Assembly (NCBI GenBank): GCA_949752735.1 | Contig: OX457036.1 | Coordinates: forward strand, 15,317,356 to 15,381,355 | DNA length: 64,000 bases | Direction of reading: 5' to 3' | Source: Lumbricus terrestris | Taxonomy: Eukaryota; Annelida; Clitellata; Crassiclitellata; Lumbricidae | Shown: positions 35,824 to 47,800 of the stretch, piece by piece | Position numbering within the stretch: the first letter of the stretch is position 1 | Layout of the letters: each line of letters starts with the position of its first letter | The notes under the pieces: generated by a model | What the model saw: the letters and a program-made list of their open reading frames with translations, nothing else | The model's database searches: none | Told to the model about the DNA's origin: nothing | Program-made: the position numbers and the translations under genes

Positions 35824-38800
35824 CTAAAAAGAAAACAACTACGTTTAAACTACTGAACATTATCTGTGCCAAAAAAAATATCTAACATATTAACGATAAT
35901 AGTTCTAGAAGCAAAGCAGTCTCTCAAAGCACAACCCATTATTATGACCGAACCATCGAAATCTATGAAATGAAAGTGAAACTTAAAAATTTCTCATAGT
36001 CACAGGAAAAGGTGTCAAAGAGACCCAATCATTCCAAGAAATTACATAGCAACATTTGGTGGTTGTCTAATAACAAACACTTTTGTATTTCAAGCCATTA
36101 TATAATATGGCGAACAAAAGTGGTTGTCCAAAATACTGTTGCATTCAGAGCAATTATATGGCAACAGCGGTTGTCAAAAAATAAAATTCTGTTTTGCATT
36201 CAAGACAATTATACGACAACATTTGTTATTCAACATCAAATACCGTTGCATTAAATGCAATTACATGGTTGCTCGATTGTCAAGTGCAAATAACAAAAGT
36301 ATAATTCATTCTCCAACTTCTCACTTACCTCTCCATTTTCATTGGTAAGCTCCGGAAGTGACTTCCAATCCGACACGTGGATGAACGTATGATGCGTCGA
36401 AAGTATTCTTCGAACGTTAGAAATCGTGTCCCGAAGAATCCCGTCATGCCGGTCCTCAAGCCGCTTAGCCACCTGCATCATGGCACGCAGAAAGAACCCA
36501 ACCAACCAGATCCACTCCGGACCCTGATGATAGCTGAATCCGCAGGCCGTCTTAAAGTCCAGCGACCAGTGCGAGTTATCGTAGAATCCGGTGTATTCCC
36601 AGTCGCCTGGATCAAGGGTCTTCAGTCCCAGTGGTCCCATAAGGACCTCTCCTGCCTGCTCCACGGCCGCCCAAGCATGATCCATGTTGAAGAGATCGGG
36701 GGCAAGCGCGACTGCAACGGTGAAGTTCGGCCGCAGTTGATACTCCGACCACCGGTGCGAGCATCGAAACACGTCCCTGTAAATACCTCGACGATTCACG
36801 AGTTCCGAATGCGGGTCGTTCTGCGGATCGATCCAAAACATCGGCTCGAAGTTCTTCGCGATCAGTTCGCACCAACCACGAAAAGTCACCTGCGTCTGGA
36901 CATCATCCTGCAGGACGGAAACCCCGGCGTACGGGTAGAGCGTCCGCTGCGACAAATCGTCAAGCCACTTCACGGCGGAGTAGCAAAGTCCGACGATTTC
37001 GACTGCCGACCCGTGCCGCGGGGTCCCTGGTTTCCCGAGATTGCCGGCGCCCTGTGAGCTGCCCATCTTGTCCATCCATGTGCCGCAGTTGTGTTCGTTG
37101 CCCCCGAAAACAAATCCGGTCGTCCAGTCAATGCCGAATTCGACGTCGAATCCGGCGCTCTTCATGTCGTTGTCGATCTTTGGTCCAGCGTCGCGTTCTC
37201 GAAACTTCACCCCAGACGCGTGTTTCTGTAGAGCCTCCTGAATGACGTCACACAGTGATTGGTCGCAGGCACCAGGTGGCAGCAGTGAACTGTCATCTGC
37301 TGGATAGCATCTTGAAACCTGTTCGCAACAAACAGCTGAATAAATGTACATTGAGAAACTATACACGTTATAAGAAATTATTCTAACAGTCTGAAAGCAT
37401 CAGTTTAGCATCAGCAATGTTACTACTATTTAAAGATAATCATTTAAGATTCTTACTATTTTCCATGTCATATCTCTACCCATCCTGTTTTTGTACAAAG
37501 TTTCTAGTTAGAAAAAAAATCAATGTTGAAGACTAAACCGTCAACCACATAACTGAATTTCCACACCGCTTATGAACTTGTGTTTTGAAGAAGCTGACAA
37601 ATGAATTAACTGAACACAATCGAATTTTCATCTTTCGTTTCAAACGAAACATTAATTTAATTTATTAATTATTAATTTACTAATTATTAATTTACTGTAC
37701 CTATTCCAGGCTCTTTGTAGTTGCTTCAAAATGCACCACTGAACATTGCAAGGTGGTATTAATTATCAAATTTAATTAAAATCACCAATGGTTGCCCAAT
37801 ATCAAATACTGACGCATTCAAAGCAATAATATGGCAACAGTGGTTGTGAAACACCAAATACAGTTTGTATTGTATTACGAAATAGAATGATACAAAGTCT
37901 GTAGAATAGAGCAAATACAGCACATGTTTGGGTTCACCCAAGAACACAAAAAATCAGAATAGATTTATCCAACCTATTGAAACCTAACCTTGTCTTTTAG
38001 AATTGAGATTCCATGTGGTGCCATATGGCAGTAGTCTTGGATGGCTTGAAGCCACCACCAGACAGCATCTCTCGAATTGTACCTCGGTCCAAGGCCATCG
38101 CATCCAAGAAAGTTGGGAATGAGGCCGTGCCGCAGGTATCCAGCAAACGCCAGGATCAGGAATCTTGCTTCGTCGAAGCGTCCCGTGACAAGAAGCAGAC
38201 CTCGCATGGAGACAAACGTGTCCCGGCCCCAGCACCTGAACGAACCGCTTGAAAAGTGCGGCAAACCTAGAAACATTAATTCATTTATTTATTTATTCAA
38301 AGAACTTATATTTCTATCTGCTTTCTCGCAGGACATAATTATTAGCTCAGAGGTCCATAGTGCAATTAAGCGTGCATATTCAGTGAATCTGATTCAGAGG
38401 TGATGATGCATGTCTGCAACGGGCAGGGAGACGCATATCCACTGAAATTATTGGTGCTAAAAATTTTTGCTCTGAACAAATGTTCCAGTAGCAGAGCCGT
38501 TATCAGAAGAACACAGCATTCAACTTCAAGGAGGGCAATTATGGAGTTAGAAATGTTCTACGGTATGAAGGATCACTGGCATTCTGGCCAAGAACTTAAC
38601 TCGAAAGTCGTTATATAGATCTATTCATTGTGCTCTAGCATATATTCATTGTTCAAAGAAGTAGTAACTAACAGAGCATTGAAACTTATTTTGGAGTCAA
38701 ATGACAGAATGTGGATGATTCCCACCTGATGATGGGAGGGAGAAGTACAACAGGTGCAAGTCAGAACATAATGTGACTTCGGCCAAAAAATAGACCATTT

Positions 38801-41800
38801 GTCGCTTTCTAGATCGGCCGGAATATGGATTTCCACCTGAATACCATGATTACTGATATTTGCATTTATTTAATGCAACTGCACCTTTGGCTCGCTGTTC
38901 TACAAACTATATTACGCCACCTGATGTATCAGAGCAAAAAATATGATTATTGCATCGGGTAGATACATATTAGATTCTTATTTGCAATTTCCCGCCAAAT
39001 AATTCTTACGTTTTCAGGTTTTTATGTTTACAAAGGGGGACAAGCTTTGTACCAGAAGTCCCAAAATTTTTACGGCGACTTTCTTATGACACCAGTGTAT
39101 GGAAATGGTTAATAAAGTCCATTCCCGACAATTGGTCTCTTCATTCGGCCGAGGTCACAATATGAATACCTGCTGCAATGGTGACACACTCCGTCTGTGG
39201 ATGACCCTCGGCATCAACAATCATCGTCTGAATCGGTGGATCAAGGTGCGGCGACAGACCTGGCAATGATGCACTTCTCGAAACTCCACAGAGCTGGAGC
39301 GACGCAAGAGCAAGCGCACGGACAAACGCCGATCCCTTCGTTACGAAGTCAGACATCTTGTTCCAGACAAGCTCCTCCAGCGCCACAAACACACCAGTTG
39401 TGAATGCATCGAAATAGCATGGAACCAGGCTGCGTGGAAGGTTCTTTATGTGGCCAAACTGTGTTTCCAGCCATGTGCCAAGGCGCTTTGTGCCGTGATG
39501 GAAACGAAGTCGGCTGGACAGGTAATCTAGCATCCAGTTGCCCTCTCGCAAATTCCTACAATCAGAAATTCGTGCAAATCATGTATATACAGCAAATTAT
39601 ATGTTGCATGAAAAAAAGTCGTAACTGAACCGCTCCAAGAGAAATTCATCCAAAAATATCACTAGCTGACAACATAAAACTGTGATCCAAGAAAATGGTT
39701 TCCCAGTGGCGAAAATATGCCATGCAGGTCATGTTGAAGACTGCTAAGCAATTTATTGCATTTCAGAAAGACGAGCCAACAAATCAGAACATTTAAGCAG
39801 ACTCTATTGTTCGAAGCTTTAAATAATTTCAAAGACAAAATATACAATTCCAGACACAATGAGTAATAATAATAACCGTGAAGGATTCCCAAGTTCTGGT
39901 TAGCCCTAGTGTGAGCATATTTCTGTCAGTCTAGTCCACAGCGGCTTATTTAGCAGTTTTGATGTCGTCGTACTGAAACACCATTTGGGACAATTAAAAT
40001 TCCGCATAAACTTAAAATATTCGACTGAAATATCACTGATAAACAACAACAAGCCAAAACTTTAAATCCTAAATTGAATTTTACTGATTAACTAACAACC
40101 GGTAAAAACTTTAATTCCTTCACTTATACTTCACTGACTAGCAAGTAACAAAACAGGGACAGTTGCATTAAAGCAGCCTACAACTTGGTGACAATGAAAT
40201 TAAATATATCAAAGACCACAAGTGAATCCAAACAATTCACAAACATAAGCAACAAACATTGTTTTTTGATAAACTTAAAAAAACTTCACTGCTCTGTGTC
40301 ACCTGCATAGTGGATGGTCTAGATTGTTCGAGGCACGTATGGCCACGAGAACCGACATGACGCCCGCCAATCCACAAAATGGGAGATCTCCAAACCCCGG
40401 GACATGGTAGGCGCCATAACCGTATCCATCATCCTTCTCCTCCGCATCGCAGCGGTAAAGCACCAAATTCAAGTCACTCAGCGTCAGCTCCGTAAAGATC
40501 TCTTCCAGCTCAGCACCATCCACAGTGGAAACAATGTCGTTGGCACTAGCGACAGGTGGGCGCATTTTGTAGCCAAAGCAGGCCAGCAGATGGCGAAGGT
40601 GTGCTAACGAGTTATCGGTAGAATCATCCAACGATACCCTACAAAAAATAGATAATTTTAAACATCTAGAGCTCTGGTTAAAACAATAAAATACAACTGT
40701 AATTTAATAATGACTCCTTACGAAATGCAGACGTGCACATTGAAGTTGGGCAACCATTAAGAACTCCAGGAGTAGACTGGAAGAAGCAAGTTTTCAGTTT
40801 AAAGTGAGAAGTCTTGCTAAAACAATTGTGAACAGGAAGAGCAGGTAGAGAGCTTCAGATACAGGAATCAGCAACTGTGAATGAATGTCGGCCAAAGACA
40901 AGACAAACATAATAATATGTACAAGGAAAACATGCCTTCCAGCAAATGCTGATTAAATACAGGAGTGACATTAAATGCTGCATTGTGTATTTACATCCTT
41001 CTGAAGGGAAATACCAGTAATTATATTAATATTATAAGAAATGCGGTGCTGTTGGGAAGGCAATTTTCTTACATTATATTTAATATTGAAAATACGTCTT
41101 CACTCAGTATTCTTCAAAAAGATTCCTTAACATCTGCTCAAGTTTCTTAATCTTCTTAACTATCATCAAGTTTTCAGTTAAAACATCTGACAATTGTTTT
41201 ATCTATGTACAAAATTGCATCATTGCACCTTTCAATGTATGTAATACTTTGCATGTATGTATGTATGAGAACACTTAATATCTATAGGGTATTTTAGTAA
41301 CTCAAAAAAGTTCTGCAACTGCATTGAAAATCAGGAATTAAGGCAACAAAATGTCAGTCGGACAGTTTAATGGCAAATCTCTGCTATATCAATTAATCTA
41401 ATGTGCCGTTCATATAATCTTATCCGCTCACGTCAAATTCTAAACGGTTTATTGGGTGTCTACACCAAAGTACAATTAGCAACTGGTTTATAAATGTACT
41501 TACGAGCTTGTAAATATTCAACTGCATTGGATAAAAAAATTCCTTCGTGGAGAAAAATTCACAACAGAAAAGTCTAAAGAAGTGAGACAGCAAATCACAA
41601 ACCTGAAGGCGATGACGCTACTGGCGGGAAACTGAACAAACTCTACGATCTGCGAATTGTCACGTGACTCAACTCTGACCATCTGACTCTCACTGACGTC
41701 AATATTTTCCCTCATGATCAGCTGAAGGCCATCTAAGCCACAGATGTACTTCTCGCTAGGAACAAAGGCCTTTGTTGCATCAGCCACGACTTGCGCCTCT

Positions 41801-44800
41801 AGGATGACCTCACACAAACGACCTTGAACTGGAAGAGACGGAAGAAACGTGGTTGCGGAATCTGGATGGAGCCGTCGGAAGGCAGTATGCGCCACAAGAA
41901 CGATCGACTCGTGCGTGATTGGATTATGTCTAGTTACAACAACAATGTCATCGGTCAAGTGCTCAACCGCCATCTGGCTAAATCCCTCCGTAGTTAGCGT
42001 CCAGTGCAATTTATTCAACGCTCTCTTGGCAGCGATGATTCCCGTTCTAATCCCGACGCTGTCCGAACCATCGTAGACGTCATTCGCACTCCACGACCGG
42101 AACAGCCTCGACTCGGAGGTGACCGATATGTGATGCGGAACAACTTCGTCGTAGCCACGTGTGCTCGCAACCGCGCACTTCGCCATTGCAACAAGTGCAG
42201 CGTTTGGCAGAACATCCAGCACCGTCCGCTGATCAACAATGCTTGGATTGTCGTGCGTCTGATCAAACAGCAGATCGTGTATCAGCGATGATGTCAGAGG
42301 ACGCAGTGGAAGCTGGAAGAACGCACCAACCGGTGCTGAGCTACAGCCAACCAACCGGTTACCAAGGTCACGGGCGTCACCAGCGCCGAGCGCCTCCCGG
42401 ATCATCGCGTTAAGTCCGAGACGGTTTATGTAGATGTTATCGAAATGCGTTGATGGGGTAAACAGTTCGGCCATGACGTAGAGGTCGGGACGAACGGCAC
42501 GACATTCCGCCAGCATCCACTCTACCACGTGGATCGGCGTGTTGTGGCAGTTGTCCAGACGAACTCCGTGGAAAATCCGTGCGGTCTGGACGACGTACTT
42601 GCGCATGAGTTCCCAGAGGAAGGGGCAGTCGGCAGGAGTGCATCCGTAGCGGAGCTTGACACTGTCCTCCCAGGAGGTCAGTTCTCGACGAAGGTAGACG
42701 TTCGAACCGGTTTCGGCGAAGTTAACGAGCGGATCGGTGATGTTGTGGATCCAACCGTTGTGCGCCATGCAGTACGCGGCCTTTTCCGAGTGCATCAGCT
42801 TTTCTTCTTCTTCCAAAGACAGATAACCGTGCGAATTGACAAAGTACCTAGGAAAAATAACAATAGCAGAGGACAATAAAACAAAATGTTGTCTATGGAG
42901 TATCTGATATAAAACACAACGCAAAGCAAATATAAAACAAACCAAAGTCATCTGCCGCAGATATGCTGCAGCTAGGTGAAGTTTAACACTGTGCTTCTAA
43001 TATGTTAACTTTAGAATTACTGAGACATTTAGATGCAACAATAATATTGAAATTAACAACAATAGACGTAGCATCACAAGTTAATATCACCACAAAAATA
43101 ACACCACTATAACATTAGTAGTAATGAAATTGATTATCAATTAACAAACAATAAACAATAATTAATAGCAAATTAGTCAATAACAAGCTATCATAAATAA
43201 TTTAGTAACAATTAACATTATGTTAACTGCAAACAATAAATCAGATTTACTAGGGTGTCAATGTTCTGCAAATCTTCCTCTTCTACAGATCTTTACAAAA
43301 ACCGACAATTATTTCAAAACAAAACACAATAACACAATCACAAAAAAACTGAAAATTATTATATATGCAAATGCAATTACAAAACAAAACTGACAATTAC
43401 AAAACAAAACTGACTACTAAAAACCACAAAACAAAACTGACAATTATCACAATTGCAAAACAAAACAAAACAATTACAACAATGCACAAAATACATCACT
43501 AACCGGTTCATGATGGGTTGTTCACGCGTCACAACGCTCAGCCTCAATCCATTCGCGTCCACAAAACGATACCTCGCATTCGCAACGAAGTTCCTCACAG
43601 CAGTCGACAAATGCTCAGAAGTAACCGCATCTGCTCGAGCATTCAGCCTCTCCAACTCCCCTCGCAAATCCTCCATGGCCAAACGAATCCTTTCGTCCGC
43701 TGTCACATCCGAACTCTGACTGCTGTAGAACAACCTGATGGCGACAGACAAGTTGACCGTTGACCGAAGTCGCCTGTACTCCGGATCAGGAATTATACGG
43801 AGCTCCGATTCCTCGTCATCTCCAGCGGACCCATCAGCGATCGATCTCCGAAAGGAGTTCAGAACGTCGTCAACTGACACCTGGTAGAATTCTGACAGTC
43901 GAAGTTCCGGAAGAACAGAGGCATGAAGGACCGTGGCGATACACTCCAGATGTTCTTCGCTGTTCAACGTCGAAGGTATTCCCTCGTGCTCCCAGAGCCC
44001 ATCGGCCACGTTTGCCGAGAACATTCTTAAGCAACGGTCCAAGAGGTAGGCTGGCTTCAGGTGTGGCGAGTTCACTAGATTGAACACACACTCGGGATGT
44101 TCAGAGATCCACGGACTTTCGTTTGCCGTGTGGTTGAGTACGAGATCCGTGAAGGACAACAGTTCGTACTCGTTGTTCAGCGTCTCCACAAGTCGCTCCA
44201 CATCATCAAAGTCGAAAGTTCTGTCGGTGGTCTGAAACACTGGATTCAGCTTCTGCTGGTCTCTCAAGGCATACGCCGAGTTTGAGGCACCCAGTTCCTG
44301 GAGCGGCGTGAAGTGTATCACGTTGTACCCAGTCTCCTTGGCAACACGAAGCCGACCCTCCCACTCGGGGAATGGACCGAGCAACTTTGACATGACCGTC
44401 TGACAAATAATTCCATCCAACGGCAGTTTCTCTTGCGATTTTCCAATCACAAGATCAGGATCAACAAGAAAGAATCCGCAACCGTTTGCATGATCCTTAC
44501 TATCCGAATCATCGACGGTGAAGTAGTAACGAAACGAACCGGCCTGGGTCATCACGACATCTGCGTGCCCCTCACAGACGTCCAACTGCAGCGCAGGGAG
44601 GCGACTCCATTCCAACTCACGGTAGGAATTCTTGTCCCATGCCTCCCCCTGAAGTGGATGATCAACAAAAAGTCGAATGGTCCTATTCGCAAGCGTTGGA
44701 CCAAGAAAGAACTGCAGGGTCCAACCCTTTTCCAAACGGAAAACCTGAGATTCGTTGTTCTCGTTCAGGTTCAGTGCCATAAATCGAATCTGGCTCTGAG

Positions 44801-47800
44801 CAGTCATCTCTAACTGGTGAACCAACAGTTTGCTTCTATCCTGACTGAAAACTTTATCTGTTTCAGGCTCTTTGCTATTCTCTTCTGCTGAAATTCCTGC
44901 AGCTTCAGCAGCTTCTTGATTACATCTTTCGCTTGAATTCCCAGGAACTTGATAAACTTCTGGACTATTCTCCTCTAGTGAACTTCCTTGAACCTGCTGA
45001 CGTAGTTGATTATTTTCGTCAACCAAACTATCTGGAAATTGATGTAGTCCTTGACTGTCTTCTCCTAGTAAGCAATTTAGATCTTCCCGAGGCTCCTGAC
45101 CGATTTCTCCACTCAAATTCTCTGGTACTCTATGATGTGCTCGACTGTTTTCTTCCAGTGAACTCTCTGGAACTTTCTGAGGTAGCTGACTAATTGCTTC
45201 ACCCAAGATCTCTGGAATTTGACTAAGTGCTTGACTGTTCTCTTTTAGTAAACTCTCATGAAGTTCATGAGGTTCCTGATGGACTTCTCCACTCAAAATC
45301 TCTGGAAAGCTATGAAGTGAAATATCTAGAATCTCAGTGGGTTCTTCAATAATTTGTTTGCCCAAAACCTCTGTAACCTGATGACTTTCTTCACTGCTCT
45401 CTTCGAGTGAAATATCTAGAATCTTAGAAGGTTTTTGAATAATTTCTTCATCCAAAATCTCTGGAACCTGATGACTTTCTTCACTGCTCTCTTCTAGTGA
45501 AATATCTAGGATCTTAGAAGGTTTTTGAATAATTTCTTCATCCAAAACCTCTGGAACCTGATGCCTTTCTTCACTGCTTTCTTCGAGTGAAATATCTAGG
45601 ATCTTAGAAGGTTTTTGAATAATTTCTTCATCTAAAATCTCTGGAACCTGATGCCTTTCTTCACTGGTCCCTTCAAGTGAAATATTTAGAATCTTAGAAG
45701 GCTTTTGAATAATTTCTTCATCCAAAATCTCTGAAACCTGATGCCTTTCTTCACTGGTCCCTTCAAGTGAAATATCTAGAATCTTAGAAGGCTTTTGAAT
45801 AATTTCTTCATCCAAAATCTCTGAAACCTGATGCCTTTCTTCACTTGTCCCTTCAAGTGAAATATCTAGAATCTTAGAAGGCCCTTGAATAATTGCTTCA
45901 TCCAAAATCTCTGGAACCTGATGCCTTTCTTCACTGGTCCCTTCAAGTGAAATATCTAGAATCTTAGAAGGCCCTTGAATAATTGCTTCATCCAAAATCT
46001 CTGGAACCTGATGCCTTTCTTCACTGGTCCCTTCAAGTGAAATATCTAGGATCTTAGAAGGCTTTTGAATAATTTCTTCATCCAAAATCTCTGGAACCTG
46101 ATGACTTTCTTCACTGCTCTCTTCTAGTGAAATATCAAGAATTTTAGAGGGTTCTTGAATAATTTCTTTGCCCAAAACCTCTGGAACCTGATCACTTTCT
46201 TCACTGGTCCCCTCTAGTGAAATATCTAGAATCCTAGAAGGCTCTTGAACAATTTCTTTGCCCAAAACCTCTGTAACCTGATGACTTTCTTCACTGCTCT
46301 CTTCGAGTGAAATATTTAGAATCTTAGAAGGTTTTTGAATAATTTCTTCATCCAAAATCTCTGGAACCTGATGACTTTCTTCACTGCTCTCTTCGAGTGA
46401 AATATTTAGAATCTTAGAAGGTTTTTGAATAATTTCTTCATCCAAAATCTCTGGAACCTGATGACTTTCTTCACTGCTCTCTTCGAGTGAAATATCTAGG
46501 ATCTTAGAAGGTTTTTGAATAATTTTTTCATCCAAAATCTCTGGAACCTGATGACTTTCTTCACTGCTCTCTTCTAGTGAAATATCAAGAATTTTAGAGG
46601 GTTCTTGAATAATTGCTTTGCCCAAAACCTCTGGAACCTGATCACTTTCTTCACTGGTCCCCTCTAGTGAAATATCAAGAATTTTAGAGGGTTCTTGAAT
46701 AATTGCTTTGCCCAAAATCTCTGGAACCTGATGACTTTCTTCACTGCTCTCTTCGAGTGAAATATCTAGGATCTTATAAGGTTTTTGAATAATTTCTTCA
46801 TCCAAAATCTCTGGAACCTGATGACTTTCTTCACTGCTCTCTTCTATTGAAATATCAAGAATTTTAGAGGGTTCTTGAATAATTTCTTTGCCCAAAACCT
46901 CTGGAACCTGATCACTTTCTTCACTGGTCCCCTCTAGTGAAATATCTAGAATCCTAGAAGGCTCTTGAACAATTTCTTTGCCCAAAACCTCTGTAACCTG
47001 ATGACTTTCTTCACTGCTCTCTTCGAGTGAAATATCTAGAATCTTAGAAGGTTTTTGAATAATTGCTTCATCCAAAATCTCTGGAACCTGATGACTTTCT
47101 TCACTGTTCTCTTCGAGTGAAATATCAAGGATCTTAGAAGGTTTTTGAATAATTTCTTCATCCAAAATCTCTGGAACCTGATGCCTTTCTTCACTGGTCC
47201 CTTCAAGTGAAATATTTAGAATCTTAGAAGGCTTTTGAATAATTTCTTCATCCAAAATCTCTGAAACCTGATGCCTTTCTTCACTGGTCCCTTCAAGTGA
47301 AATATCTAGAATCTTAGAAGGCTTTTGAATAATTTCTTCATCCAAAATCTCTGAAACCTGATGCCTTTCTTCACTTGTCCCTTCAAGTGAAATATCTAGA
47401 ATCTTAGAAGGCCCTTGAATAATTGCTTCATCCAAAATCTCTGGAACCTGATGCCTTTCTTCACTGGTCCCTTCAAGTGAAATATCTAGAATCTTAGAAG
47501 GCCCTTGAATAATTGCTTCATCCAAAATCTCTGGAACCTGATGCCTTTCTTCACTGGTCCCTTCAAGTGAAATATCTAGAATCTTAGAAGGCCCTTGAAT
47601 AATTGCTTCATCCAAAATCTCTGAAACCTGATGCCTTTCTTCACTGGTCCCTTCAAGTGAAATATCTAGAATCTTAGAAGGCCCTTGAACAATTCCTTCA
47701 GCCAAAATCTCTGGAACTTGCTGAAGTAGTTGACAGTCCTTTTCAGTTGAAATCTCTAGAAACGTCTGAGGTTCTCGTCCACTTCCTTCAGCAAAGATAT

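Noticed and set aside
36377..37057. 226-codon plus-strand frame
   Set aside because: Antisense shadow of AGL exon 7; its composition follows from the complementary coding strand.
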